Below, one piece after another: positions 38,707 to 47,289 of a stretch of DNA of 64,000 nt (its first letter is position 1; each line of letters begins with the position of its first letter). The stretch is from an uncultured Flavobacteriaceae bacterium. GTDB lineage: Bacteria > Bacteroidota > Bacteroidia > Flavobacteriales > Flavobacteriaceae. Under the pieces are notes generated by a model. The model ran no database searches and had not been told where the DNA came from. It was given only the letters and a program-made list of their open reading frames with translations. The DNA lies in contig CALSUE010000001.1 of assembly GCA_943789455.1 (NCBI GenBank), positions 685,001 through 749,000 of the forward strand, read 5' to 3'. Made by a program: the position numbers and the translations under genes.

Positions 38707-39597
38707 ATGGTCAAAATAAACAAAATATTACAACTTCTATTTGATAAACTTCTTTCAGATAAAACAAGAACTAAGACAGAAAAAGTAATTCTGAATATAG
38801 CGCTACTAAGCTTTTTTATTCATTTAGCGTTTATATATTTATCTAAATTAGATATCATAAATTTCACCTCAAGTTCTGAATTATTAAACAATCCTATTTC
38901 TGCAATTTATACACCTTTTTCATTTATTCTTATTTATGAAGTGTATCTCTTAATATATTATTTACCAAAATCTTTCACTACATACATTACAAAACAATAT
39001 CAAATCATTACACTTATCATAATTCGAAAATTGTTTAAAGATTTATCAGCACTGGAGCTTACATCAGATTGGTTTGAAATAAAAGGAGATTTACAATTTA
39101 CATATGATTTGATTGCTTCTCTACTTCTATTCTTTTTAATTTATTTATTTCAAAAACAAGGTAAACAAAAAATTAAACAACAGATTAATTTACAGCCCGT
39201 TATAGAAAAATTTGTACAGAAGAAACGATTAATAGCTGTTATTCTAGTGCCTTTGTTTTTTTTTATGGCTTTAAACACACTCATTAAATGGTCTACAGGG
39301 ATTACTATTTCTTCAAGTGAATTCCCGTCACTAGAAAGTATTAATAATCTATTTTTTGATCAATTTTTTACAGTATTAATTTTAGTGGATGTTGTTTTAC
39401 TTTTAATTTCATTCTTCTATACAGACCAATTCCATAAAATTATTAGAAATTCAGGATTTATCATTTCTACTATTTTAATACGTATGTCTTTTGGAGTCAG
39501 CGGATTAATTAATACCATTCTAATTCTTGTTGCTGTTTTATTTGGTTTAGCTATACTTTCAATTCACAACAAGTATGAAAAAAATTATTTAATTTAA
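38707..39597 (+). CDS. integral membrane protein of unknown function
   Basis: The 296-residue protein has about six to seven hydrophobic helices: near residues 27-45, 65-86, 100-112, 130-146, 176-192, 215-238 and 248-285. A basic segment (residues 148-175, KQGKQKIKQQ and onward) links the two halves and would lie in the cytoplasm. No catalytic motif or known family is recognised. It is followed after 49 bases by two tiny membrane-protein genes on the same strand, suggesting a small operon. Confidence 0.75.
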   Translation: MVKINKILQLLFDKLLSDKTRTKTEKVILNIALLSFFIHLAFIYLSKLDIINFTSSSELLNNPISAIYTPFSFILIYEVYLLIYYLPKSFTTYITKQYQIITLIIIRKLFKDLSALELTSDWFEIKGDLQFTYDLIASLLLFFLIYLFQKQGKQKIKQQINLQPVIEKFVQKKRLIAVILVPLFFFMALNTLIKWSTGITISSSEFPSLESINNLFFDQFFTVLILVDVVLLLISFFYTDQFHKIIRNSGFIISTILIRMSFGVSGLINTILILVAVLFGLAILSIHNKYEKNYLI

Positions 39598-39646
39598 AGG
39601 GAATTGTCTATCGTTTTTTTTTACATTTATCAAAAAATAGTTATTA

Positions 39647-39835
39647 ATGAATTTTATAAAAAAAATAGGATTGTCTAACTTACTCATGTTAGCATTGTGT
39701 TTTATGATTATAGTCATTGCTGAATATTTGTTTTTATCTGGAAACAAATTGCATGGGATTTTCATCGGTTTATGGGCACCAACATTGTTGGGAGTATTAA
39801 TTTATCTAAAACTTATAGAACATGAGCGCAGATAA
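39647..39835 (+). CDS. small membrane protein, 62 residues
   Basis: The product starts MNFIKKIGLSNLLMLALCFM and has two hydrophobic helices (about 9-29 and 36-54), ending in the charged KLIEHERR. No function is known. It lies between the larger membrane protein and a 35-residue gene whose start overlaps its end by 14 bases. A short gap, overlap and shared strand argue that it is real. Confidence 0.6.
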   Translation: MNFIKKIGLSNLLMLALCFMIIVIAEYLFLSGNKLHGIFIGLWAPTLLGVLIYLKLIEHERR

Positions 39836-39929
39836 TATAGTCCTTTACTTTTCCATATTTGTAGTTGCTTTTGTTTTAGTTTGGGCATTTTTTATGATAC
39901 ACCAATACGATAAAACTCGTAGAAATTAA
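39822..39929 (+). CDS. very small membrane protein, 35 residues
   Basis: An ATG frame overlapping the preceding gene in another phase encodes MSADNIVLYFSIFVVAFVLV followed by WAFFMIHQYDKTRRN. A single membrane helix spans about residues 6-25, with a basic C-terminus placed inside. Its size and shape recall the small subunits of respiratory complexes, but nothing identifies a partner. Overlap with the upstream gene suggests translational coupling. Confidence 0.5.
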   Translation: MSADNIVLYFSIFVVAFVLVWAFFMIHQYDKTRRN

Positions 39930-39964
39930 TTTCTTATAACTACAAATTAAATAAGTTAAAAATC

Positions 39965-41098
39965 TTACAGAATTTTTTTTAGTTGCTGAATTGTATAATT
40001 TAATTCTTCCTTATTTGTGTACCTACTAAACGAAAATCGAATAGATGTATATCCATCGATATCATTTCTTATAATTTCTGATAAGACATGTGACCCTTTG
40101 GAGCTTCCACTCTGACAAGCACTTCCACCTGAAACAGCTATCCCATAAAGATCTAAATTAAATAATAATAATTCATTTTTAATTGGTAGCGAAACATTCA
40201 AAATAGTACAACTACTCAAGTCAATATTAGAAGATTGACCATTAAAACGAATATTAGAATTGATTTTCAACAATTCTTTCATAAAAAAAACTTTTAAAGT
40301 ATTCATAGCAATCATATCTGATTCTAATGTCTCAGAAGCAATTAAAAATGCTTTTTCCATACCCAAGATTCCATGAACATTTTCTGTACTAGATCTTGCA
40401 CCTTTTTCTTGGTCTCCACCATGAAACATAGGTTGAATCCCAAAACCTTTCTTAAAATATGCAAATCCAACTCCTTTTGGACCGTGAAATTTATGTGCAC
40501 TTGCTACCATAAAATCTATAGGAGTTTTTTGTAAGTTAATGGTATAGTGACCAACTGCCTGAACTGTATCTGAATGAAATAAAGCATTGTACTTATTACA
40601 CAAATCAGAAACTTGTTCTAATGGTAAAATATTTCCTATCTCATTATTAATATACATTAAACTTACCAAAGTTTTTTTATCGGTTTGAGTTAGTAAATCT
40701 TCTAAGTGTTCTAAAGAAATATCTCCCGAAGGAAGAACAGGAACAAAATCTACCTCTACATTATAAGTGTTTTGTAAAAAAGCGACCGTGTGCAATACTG
40801 CATGATGTTCTATCTTTGAGGTAATGATACGTTTTACATCTAAATTATTAACTGCATTGTGTAGAATTAGATTATCTGCTTCTGTACCACCAGCTGTAAA
40901 AATAATTTCAGAAGCTGAAGCATTTAATAAGTTTGCAATATTTTTTCTAGCAGTCTCAACTAAATTTTTTGCCTGTCTACCAAATTGATGGGTAGAGGAT
41001 GGATTTCCAAAATTTTCTAGCATTGATTCATGCATCACATCAATAACTTCTTGAGCTATTGGAGTTGTTGCAGCATTATCTAAATAAATTTTTTTCAT
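39965..41098 (-). CDS. cysteine desulfurase (IscS/NifS type)
   Basis: It takes sulfur from cysteine for Fe-S clusters or tRNA thiolation. The PLP lysine lies in VASAHKFHGPKG near residue 205, and the persulfide cysteine in GGSACQSGSSKGS near 325. The N-terminal YLDNAATTPI is typical. Length (377) is normal for group I enzymes. It is not followed by iscU, so its role here could be general sulfur transfer. It lies 20 bases downstream of the Smr-domain gene. Confidence 0.92.
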   Translation of the reverse strand: MKKIYLDNAATTPIAQEVIDVMHESMLENFGNPSSTHQFGRQAKNLVETARKNIANLLNASASEIIFTAGGTEADNLILHNAVNNLDVKRIITSKIEHHAVLHTVAFLQNTYNVEVDFVPVLPSGDISLEHLEDLLTQTDKKTLVSLMYINNEIGNILPLEQVSDLCNKYNALFHSDTVQAVGHYTINLQKTPIDFMVASAHKFHGPKGVGFAYFKKGFGIQPMFHGGDQEKGARSSTENVHGILGMEKAFLIASETLESDMIAMNTLKVFFMKELLKINSNIRFNGQSSNIDLSSCTILNVSLPIKNELLLFNLDLYGIAVSGGSACQSGSSKGSHVLSEIIRNDIDGYTSIRFSFSRYTNKEELNYTIQQLKKIL

Positions 41099-41118
41099 TA
41101 TACAAAAGTATTTATTAT

Positions 41119-41667
41119 TTATGACTTTGGATTTTGATATACATAAACCTCTGTAGCTCCTAAACCATACTTCTTGTAGGAAGCATCATAAAAGCGAACA
41201 GGATACCTGCCAAATAAATAATGAAGCTCACTTTTTAAGACCCCTTCACCTACTCCATGAATAAAAATAACTTTTGAAATTCTTTTTGAAATGGCATACT
41301 CAATTTTACTTTTTGCTGTGTTTAACTGTAAGGTTAACATGTCAAAATTATCCATCCCTTTGGTACTTTTTATCAATTGATTGATGTGTAAATCTACTTC
41401 AAGTATTACTTCATTTTTCTCTTTTTTAAAGCTAGATGTTTTAGAGGAAGTCTCCTCTAACTTTTCAGTCAAAAGAGCATTGTTAATATCTGAAAATTTA
41501 GATAATTGATACTGATCTTCTTCTATAAGTACTAATTCTTTTTGATTGTATTGATATACCATACCATCACTGTCTTTAACACCTATTATTTGATCATCTA
41601 TACTTACAATAACACCTTTTAAAATATCATCCAATACAGCTACTTTTTTACCTACGAGAAATTGCAT
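41119..41667 (-). CDS. Smr-domain protein (DUF2027-like N-terminus)
   Basis: The C-terminal half carries a Smr domain: LEVDLHINQL near residue 88, and FIHGVGEGVLKSELHYLF near 135, with the HGxG motif of MutS2-type nucleases. The N-terminal part (FLVGKKVAVLDDILKGVIVS) is a small beta domain. The open frame extends 61 codons upstream, but that part overlaps the divergent promoter and is hydrophobic without similarity; the ATG giving MQFLVGKKVAVL is chosen, for 182 residues. Its substrate is unknown. Confidence 0.85.
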   Translation of the reverse strand: MQFLVGKKVAVLDDILKGVIVSIDDQIIGVKDSDGMVYQYNQKELVLIEEDQYQLSKFSDINNALLTEKLEETSSKTSSFKKEKNEVILEVDLHINQLIKSTKGMDNFDMLTLQLNTAKSKIEYAISKRISKVIFIHGVGEGVLKSELHYLFGRYPVRFYDASYKKYGLGATEVYVYQNPKS

Positions 41668-41686
41668 AATTAACCTTAACTTAATA

Positions 41687-41715
41687 TTTGTGTGTATCTT
41701 GTTGTAGTATCTTTG
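41687..41715 (+). promoter_or_regulatory. candidate promoter of the phosphatase-like gene
   Basis: TATCTTTG at 41,708-41,715 matches the -7 consensus, and TTTG at 41,687-41,690 stands in the -33 place with 17 bases between, slightly shorter than the usual 19. The ATG follows 16 bases later. Confidence 0.45.
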
Positions 41716-41731
41716 GGGCAAAAGTAAGAAG

Positions 41732-42358
41732 ATGTTAAAGACAAACCCTAAAATGGTAAAAGATTTCTTTGAAATGTCCCAACAAAATATTGTTATTGAT
41801 GCTAATAGAAAGAATCTTTTGTTAAAAATAGCTAATAAAATTGCTGGCAATTACAATAATGACAATGTAAATATTAATTTTATTTGCACTCATAATTCTA
41901 GAAGAAGTCAACTGGGTCAAGTTTGGAGTTTTTATGCTGCTAACTATTTTAATCTCCCAATTAGTGCTTTCTCTGGTGGTACAGAAATAACTGCCTTTCA
42001 CAGAAATACAGTAAAAACATTAACAGAAGTAGGATTTAAATTTGATGTGGATGTATTTTCTCATACAAATCCAACCTACAAAATTTCTTTTTGTGATGAC
42101 AAACCTTCTTTGTTAGGTTTCTCAAAATTATATAATAACACCGCAAACAAAACACCTTATTTGGTATTGACTACTTGTAATAATGCCGATGAAAATTGCC
42201 CATTTATTCCTGAAGCTATTGATAGATTTCATGTTCCTTATATAGACCCCAAACATTCTGATGATACTGCTTCACAAGATGAAACTTATCTAAAAACTAG
42301 CGAAATTATTGCTGCTCAGATGTATTTTCTTTTCAATGAAATTAAAAAGTTGTTATAA
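41732..42358 (+). CDS. low-molecular-weight phosphotyrosine phosphatase/arsenate reductase-like protein
   Basis: The CX5R phosphate loop is C52-THNSR-R58 in ICTHNSRRSQLGQ, as in ArsC/LMW-PTP proteins. The usual DP acid motif near the C-terminus appears as YIDPKHSDD around residue 167. At 208 residues it is longer than a classic LMW phosphatase (about 150), owing to a helical N-terminus and an insert with CDDKPSLL and CNNADENCPF, giving several extra cysteines. No ars genes adjoin it, so arsenate is not implied. It ends back to back with the ppk2 stop. Confidence 0.8.
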   Translation: MLKTNPKMVKDFFEMSQQNIVIDANRKNLLLKIANKIAGNYNNDNVNINFICTHNSRRSQLGQVWSFYAANYFNLPISAFSGGTEITAFHRNTVKTLTEVGFKFDVDVFSHTNPTYKISFCDDKPSLLGFSKLYNNTANKTPYLVLTTCNNADENCPFIPEAIDRFHVPYIDPKHSDDTASQDETYLKTSEIIAAQMYFLFNEIKKLL

Positions 42359-43144
42359 TTAGATTTGAATGTCCTTATCGTAAGGTATACTTTTTAAAAT
42401 GTGGTTAATGGTATTTACCCTAGCCTCTGTCTTTCTATTGGCCTTTATCACTTTCCATGGAGATTTTTGGGTATCTGTAATTGTAAACATGGCCTGTTTA
42501 TACTTTGTGTAGTCATCCCATAATTCTTGAGCCCTTTCGTCTACAGGTGACATTTTCCATTGTTTCAAAGGATCACTTCTTAAATCATCAAACCGCTTTG
42601 CTTGTTCTTTTTTAGATATGGACATATAGATTTTCACCAAGTGAATACCAGATTCTAAAATCATTCTTTCAAAATCATTAACTTGACCCATAAATATATT
42701 GTACTGTTCATCTGAACAAAAGCCGTTAACTGGCTCTAAAACAGCTCTATTATACCAGCTTCTATTAAAAAAAACCATCTCTCCTGCTTTTGGAAATTGT
42801 TCTATATATCGTTGAAAATACCATTGCGTTTGTTCATCCTCTGTGGGCTTAGGTAAGGCTACGATTTTAATATGTCTTGGATTAATTCTCTCTGTAATTC
42901 TCCTAATTGCACCACCTTTTCCAGCTGCATCTCTTCCTTCAAATAGGATAATAATACGTTCATTATTATTAATTGCCCAAGTTTGAAGTTTTATTACCTC
43001 TATTTGTAATTTAACTAATTTTCGCTCATACTCAATATATCTGAGTGTTCTGTCAACATTAATTAAGTCTTTGGACAATAATGATATTAAACCTTTCTTT
43101 GAATTTAATTTTTTTAACTCTGAAGATGATAATTCTCTATTCAT
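42359..43144 (-). CDS. ppk2: polyphosphate kinase 2 family protein, copy with Asn in the Walker B motif
   Basis: It belongs to PPK2, which transfers phosphate between polyphosphate and nucleotides. The Walker A motif FEGRDAAGKGG is at residues 68-78 and the QWYFQRYIEQFP segment near 107. The Walker B-like stretch reads VFFNRSWYNRAVLEPV, with Asn127 where the neighbouring paralogue has Asp130. The lid region (WKMSPVDERAQELWDDY) is complete. Length (261) fits single-domain PPK2. It starts two bases downstream of the other copy, so they form a tandem pair. Confidence 0.92.
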   Translation of the reverse strand: MNRELSSSELKKLNSKKGLISLLSKDLINVDRTLRYIEYERKLVKLQIEVIKLQTWAINNNERIIILFEGRDAAGKGGAIRRITERINPRHIKIVALPKPTEDEQTQWYFQRYIEQFPKAGEMVFFNRSWYNRAVLEPVNGFCSDEQYNIFMGQVNDFERMILESGIHLVKIYMSISKKEQAKRFDDLRSDPLKQWKMSPVDERAQELWDDYTKYKQAMFTITDTQKSPWKVIKANRKTEARVNTINHILKSIPYDKDIQI

Positions 43145-43146
43145 AA

Positions 43147-44007
43147 TTAATCTATTTGAAAAGCAGATCTATAGTAACGCATTACTACATTTGGATCTGG
43201 AGTTAATGTTGTTTCTGAATCCTTTTTACCATCATAATCAAACATAGATAACACATACCTCATGGCTTCCAATCGAGCTGTTTTTTTATTATTGGTTTTA
43301 ATTAACATCCATGGGCTGTAAGAAGTATGTGTTTTGCTAAACATTTCTTCTTTGTAAAGTGTATACGTGTCCCAAAGCTCTTGACCTTTTTTATCTACTG
43401 GACTAAATTTCCATCTTTTTAATGGATTTTCGTTTCTAGCATTAAATCGCTTTAATTGTTCTTCCTTTGATATAGAAAGCCAAAATTTTATAATGATTAA
43501 ACCATCCTCATACAACATATGTTCAAATTCAGGAACCTGCACTAGGAACTCATTATACTCTTTATCTGTACAGAAATCCATTACTGGTTCTACAACTGCT
43601 CTGTTGTACCAACTTCTATCAAAAAATACAATTTCTCCAGGATTTGGTAACTCTTTTATGTACCGTTGAAAATACCATTGTCCTTTTTCAACATTTGTTG
43701 GTTTATTCAATGCCACCAACCTCGAAGATCTTGGATTTAAATGTTCCATAAACCTTCTTATATTCCCCCCTTTTCCAGCAGCGTCTCTTCCTTCAAAAAC
43801 AACGGCAACTCTTTTATTTTCCTTTAAAACCCATTGTTGAAGTTTAACCAATTCTATTTGTAAAAATCTTAATTGTTTTTCATAAGCTAGAACATCAAAT
43901 ACCTTTTCACAAGATATCCCTTTGGTATTTAATTTGCTTATTAATTCTTGTGAAGAATTAGATTCAAAAAAATCTAGTGCTTCTAAAACGGATTTAGGTG
44001 CTGTCAT
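43147..44007 (-). CDS. ppk2: polyphosphate kinase 2 family protein, canonical copy
   Basis: This 286-residue PPK2 has Walker A FEGRDAAGKGG at residues 71-81, QWYFQRYIKELP near 110, and VFFDRSWYNRAVVEPV with Asp130. The lid (WKFSPVDKKGQELWDTY) is present. It is somewhat longer than its partner at both ends. The two proteins are clearly homologous along their length and likely arose by tandem duplication. Two PPK2 proteins may form a mixed complex or differ in nucleotide preference; this is inference. Confidence 0.94.
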   Translation of the reverse strand: MTAPKSVLEALDFFESNSSQELISKLNTKGISCEKVFDVLAYEKQLRFLQIELVKLQQWVLKENKRVAVVFEGRDAAGKGGNIRRFMEHLNPRSSRLVALNKPTNVEKGQWYFQRYIKELPNPGEIVFFDRSWYNRAVVEPVMDFCTDKEYNEFLVQVPEFEHMLYEDGLIIIKFWLSISKEEQLKRFNARNENPLKRWKFSPVDKKGQELWDTYTLYKEEMFSKTHTSYSPWMLIKTNNKKTARLEAMRYVLSMFDYDGKKDSETTLTPDPNVVMRYYRSAFQID

Positions 44008-44024
44008 TTAAAAATAAATTGACC

Positions 44025-44089
44025 CCTAAAATATTACTTTTTTTTTATTAATTTTTAAACTTTAAGTTAATTGAGTAATATATTTTAGG
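44025..44089. repeat. imperfect inverted repeat upstream of ppk2
   Basis: CCTAAAATATTACT (44,025-44,038) is the reverse complement of AGTAATATATTTTAGG (44,074-44,089) apart from a two-base bulge. The arms are 35 bases apart and start 17 bases before the ppk2 ATG. It could be a binding site or a hairpin in the leader. Confidence 0.4.
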
Positions 44090-44219
44090 TTTGAACTATT
44101 CTGTTTCTATTAATTCTATTTTTCTACAAATGAAAGTACAGTAACTCAATAAAAAAATATGGTTTAATTTTATGAGTACTGAATACAAAAAAGCTTCACC
44201 AAGAAAAAAAGAAACTTAA

Positions 44220-45650
44220 CTAATAGTCATTATCAAAGTAATCATCCTTAAAGCCTATCAAATATAATTTTTCTTGAGCTCTTGTGATCGCTGTATACAA
44301 CCATCTAAAATACTCTTTCGAGGGGCCCTCCGGTAAATAAGGTTGTTCTATAAAAATTGTCTTCCATTGACCACCTTGAGATTTATGACAGGTAATTGCA
44401 TAGGAGAATTTTACTTGTAATGCATTAAAAAAAATATTTTTTTTCACTGCCAGAAGTTGTTTGTATTTTGATTTTTCATGTGCATAATCCTCTCTTACAG
44501 CCTCATACAACTTATTAGATTCTTCATAAGTTAAAGAAGGAGTTTCACTTGTAAGTGTATCTAATAATAAAACTGTCTCAAAGGGTTTTTGATCTGGATA
44601 ATCTATCATTCTAATTTCTACTTCGGCAAATCTAAATCCGTACAAATCCTTAATTGAATTAATTCGTAATACTTCGCATGTATCGCCATTTGCAATGAAA
44701 CCTGCACTAGAAGATTCCTTTAACCAATAATAATTATTCTTTACAACCATGATATAATCACCCGTAGAAATTTCATTTTCTTTTCCTCGTATTTGAGAAC
44801 GGATTTGTTGATTGTATTGATTAGCTCTTTTATTAGAACGCACAATAAACGCAGTGTCTTCTACACCATCATTATCATAACATCCAGAGATAGCGTCTTG
44901 AATATCATAACCATCAATTAGACGCACTATATCAGGATAGTTCATATCAAACCTAAAGTTAGTTGCGTCGTTTTCAATTAGTGTTCTGAGCAGCGTAGCA
45001 TTCAATAAGATTCCAGAATTCTCGTGCTGACGTGTCACTTCATTTAATTCGATTTTGAACACATTTTTATCATAATCTATTTCTAATCGATTCTCATCCA
45101 ATGCTGGACTGATAGATAATTTTACAGGTGGTAGCTGTGCAGTATCTCCTATTAAAATTAATTTACAATGATAACCTGAATAAACGTAAGAAATTAAATC
45201 ATCCAGTAAGGAACCATTCTCAAATAACTTACCGTTTTGTGGTCTATCAGGAATCATAGAAGCTTCATCTACAATAAAAATAGTATTCTTATGCTTATTG
45301 GTTTGTAAAACAAAATCTACAGAACCATTTTGTTGTTTTTTAGGAAAATATATTTTTTTATGAATGGTATAAGCTGGCACTTTTGAATATACTGAAATTA
45401 CTTTTGCAGCTCTTCCAGTGGGTGCCAATAAAACTGATTTTTTTTCAGTTTCCCTCAAGGTTGTAACCAATGCACTTATTGCTGAAGTTTTTCCTGTTCC
45501 AGCATATCCCTTCATTAAAAATAATGTTTGATAATCTTTGGAAAAAACAAAATCTACCAACATTACAAATAACTTTGATTGTCTTGAAGTTGGGCTATGA
45601 GAAAACTTTTTTAAAAGTTTTTTGCGAAAATCTGTTACGTTTTTTAACAT
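44220..45650 (-). CDS. RecD-like ATP-dependent DNA helicase
   Basis: The 476-residue superfamily 1B helicase shows Walker A GYAGTGKT near residue 49, motif II FIVDEASMIPD near 126, LIGDTAQLPPV (motif III) near 166, and a C-terminal SYAITCHKSQGGQW followed by YTAITRA, both typical of RecD/TraA helicases. It lacks the long N-terminus of RecD2 and is not accompanied by recB or recC. Proteins of this type occur widely in Bacteroidota; a repair or recombination role is inferred. Confidence 0.88.
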   Translation of the reverse strand: MLKNVTDFRKKLLKKFSHSPTSRQSKLFVMLVDFVFSKDYQTLFLMKGYAGTGKTSAISALVTTLRETEKKSVLLAPTGRAAKVISVYSKVPAYTIHKKIYFPKKQQNGSVDFVLQTNKHKNTIFIVDEASMIPDRPQNGKLFENGSLLDDLISYVYSGYHCKLILIGDTAQLPPVKLSISPALDENRLEIDYDKNVFKIELNEVTRQHENSGILLNATLLRTLIENDATNFRFDMNYPDIVRLIDGYDIQDAISGCYDNDGVEDTAFIVRSNKRANQYNQQIRSQIRGKENEISTGDYIMVVKNNYYWLKESSSAGFIANGDTCEVLRINSIKDLYGFRFAEVEIRMIDYPDQKPFETVLLLDTLTSETPSLTYEESNKLYEAVREDYAHEKSKYKQLLAVKKNIFFNALQVKFSYAITCHKSQGGQWKTIFIEQPYLPEGPSKEYFRWLYTAITRAQEKLYLIGFKDDYFDNDY

Positions 45651-45717
45651 GAAAGCTATAAAGCGTTAAAGATACATTGAATTGTCTTTAAAAGTTTTTA
45701 TCATTAAAAAAAAATTG

Positions 45718-45725
45718 TAGATTTG
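45718..45725 (+). promoter_or_regulatory. -7 promoter element for the downstream hypothetical operon
   Basis: TAGATTTG matches TAnnTTTG and lies 27 bases before the ATG. The -33 position holds a T-run (45,695-45,699) rather than an exact TTG. Confidence 0.5.
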
Positions 45726-45752
45726 CTTCAAGTGAAAAAATAAATATACAAA

Positions 45753-46496
45753 ATGATTATACTGATTATTCTAGCTGTTGCTGCCACATTTGGATTTGCC
45801 TATTTAATAGTAAAATACTTACCATTAAAATATAAATGGATAGTTTCCCTAGTGTTAGTTTTTACAGGTACTCTTTTAGTTTTTAAAATTTATGATGGAA
45901 TCATGAAACCTATCAATTTTAATAAAGATAAACGAGTTAAATATGTTAAAGTAATTCAGCATCTAAAAATTATTAGAGATGCAGAATTGGCTTATTATAA
46001 AGTAAATGGAAACTACACAAGTAACAAAGAAGGACTAATTCAATTTATAGACAGTGCTAAGTTTGCAATTACAGAAGTAAGAGATACTGTAGTTAAAGTG
46101 AACAAGGGAAGCAAGTGGCAACCTGTAATTGTTGATGTTGAGAAAAGAATAGTTGATACAATTGGTTATGAACCTATTTTAAAAAGCTTCCAAGATAAGG
46201 ACTATAAAAATATGTTCAATGTTCCAGGTGTTGATGAAAAACAATTTGAACTATCTGTTGGTTTAGTTGAAAAAATAGCGGGTTTACAAGTACCTGTTTT
46301 TGAGGCAAGAACTGAGAAAAAAGACTTATTAAAAGGTATGGACATCTCTTTAGTCAAACAAGAAATGGAAGCCATAGAAAGTGATCAAATCAAAGGAGAA
46401 TATGTTTCTGTTGGTTCTCTTAATGAAGTAACAACTGGTGGAAATTGGCCACCGTCTTATGACAAAGCAAATCGTGAAGAAGAAGACGATCAATAA
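45753..46496 (+). CDS. membrane-anchored protein of unknown function
   Basis: Two N-terminal hydrophobic helices (about residues 1-18 and 27-46) anchor a soluble region of about 200 residues, probably periplasmic. The soluble part includes HLKIIRDAELAYYKVNGNYT, reminiscent of the region after the helix in type II secretion pseudopilins, but the preceding sequence is not a pilin. The C-terminus is acidic (NREEEDDQ). I know of no function. The next gene starts within its last 38 bases, so the two are probably coupled. Confidence 0.75.
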   Translation: MIILIILAVAATFGFAYLIVKYLPLKYKWIVSLVLVFTGTLLVFKIYDGIMKPINFNKDKRVKYVKVIQHLKIIRDAELAYYKVNGNYTSNKEGLIQFIDSAKFAITEVRDTVVKVNKGSKWQPVIVDVEKRIVDTIGYEPILKSFQDKDYKNMFNVPGVDEKQFELSVGLVEKIAGLQVPVFEARTEKKDLLKGMDISLVKQEMEAIESDQIKGEYVSVGSLNEVTTGGNWPPSYDKANREEEDDQ

Positions 46497-47289
46497 AAAA
46501 ATAGAAGAAACTTCAAAAAAGAAATTATCCATCCAATTCAGTTTGGATGGATTTTCTTTTTATATCTCCAACACACATCATATTATATCAAAGTTTACTT
46601 CATTTAGTTTCACTAAACCAATTAAGTCTCCTGAATTAATATTAAAAGAGATTAAAGAGATTTTTAAAAATGAAAAAACTTTACAACAAGATTTTGAAAC
46701 TGTAAGCGTCGTTCATCAAAATAATCTAAGCACACTTGTTCCTAATCAATATTTTAAAGATAATGATCTCAACAAATATTTAAAATACTCAGTGAAGACA
46801 ATTACTACAGATCTTATTGTTTATGACGATTTAAATTTCATAAAAGCTAAAAATGTTTATGTCCCCTTTGTAAATATTAATAATTTTATTTTTCAAAATT
46901 TCGGAGAATTTGAATACAAACATCATTCAAGTATTCTTTTGGAAAAATTAGTTTTACAATCTGACAATTCTCTAAATTTCTTTGTGAATATTTCTCAAAG
47001 TCTTTTTGATATAGTGGTTCTAAAAGATTCTAAAATTTTATTTTATAATATTTTTGAATATCATACAAAAGAAGATTTTATCTATTATATTTTATTTACA
47101 CTAGAACAGCTTGAACTCTCTACAGATAAAACTAAGGTCTCACTTATAGGAGATATTAATAAACAATCTGAGCTTTATCAAATTTTGTACACCTATGTTA
47201 GAAATATAAGTTTTTTCAACTCAAAAAACTCCATTTTTAACAATCAAGCAGAAATAGAGAGACATTCAAATTTTATTTTATTAGGATGA
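46459..47289 (+). CDS. DUF3822 family protein
   Basis: The ATG giving MTKQIVKKKTINKKIEE overlaps the end of the preceding gene by 38 bases; an earlier in-frame start 21 bases upstream is less likely. The 276-residue protein has the LSIQFSLDGFSFYI start and the actin-like layout seen in DUF3822 proteins of Bacteroidota, whose function is not known. It is followed by rsmD with a four-base overlap, an arrangement I recall from related genomes. No membrane helix or catalytic motif is evident. Confidence 0.78.
   Translation: MTKQIVKKKTINKKIEETSKKKLSIQFSLDGFSFYISNTHHIISKFTSFSFTKPIKSPELILKEIKEIFKNEKTLQQDFETVSVVHQNNLSTLVPNQYFKDNDLNKYLKYSVKTITTDLIVYDDLNFIKAKNVYVPFVNINNFIFQNFGEFEYKHHSSILLEKLVLQSDNSLNFFVNISQSLFDIVVLKDSKILFYNIFEYHTKEDFIYYILFTLEQLELSTDKTKVSLIGDINKQSELYQILYTYVRNISFFNSKNSIFNNQAEIERHSNFILLG

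Noticed and set aside
41668..41850. 61-residue N-terminal extension of the Smr-domain protein
   Set aside because: It overlaps the divergent gene and its promoter, has no resemblance to the family, and a good internal ATG exists.
44172..44219. 15-codon plus-strand frame MSTEYKKASPRKKET
   Set aside because: Too short, no promoter element or partner, and ends right at the convergent helicase stop.
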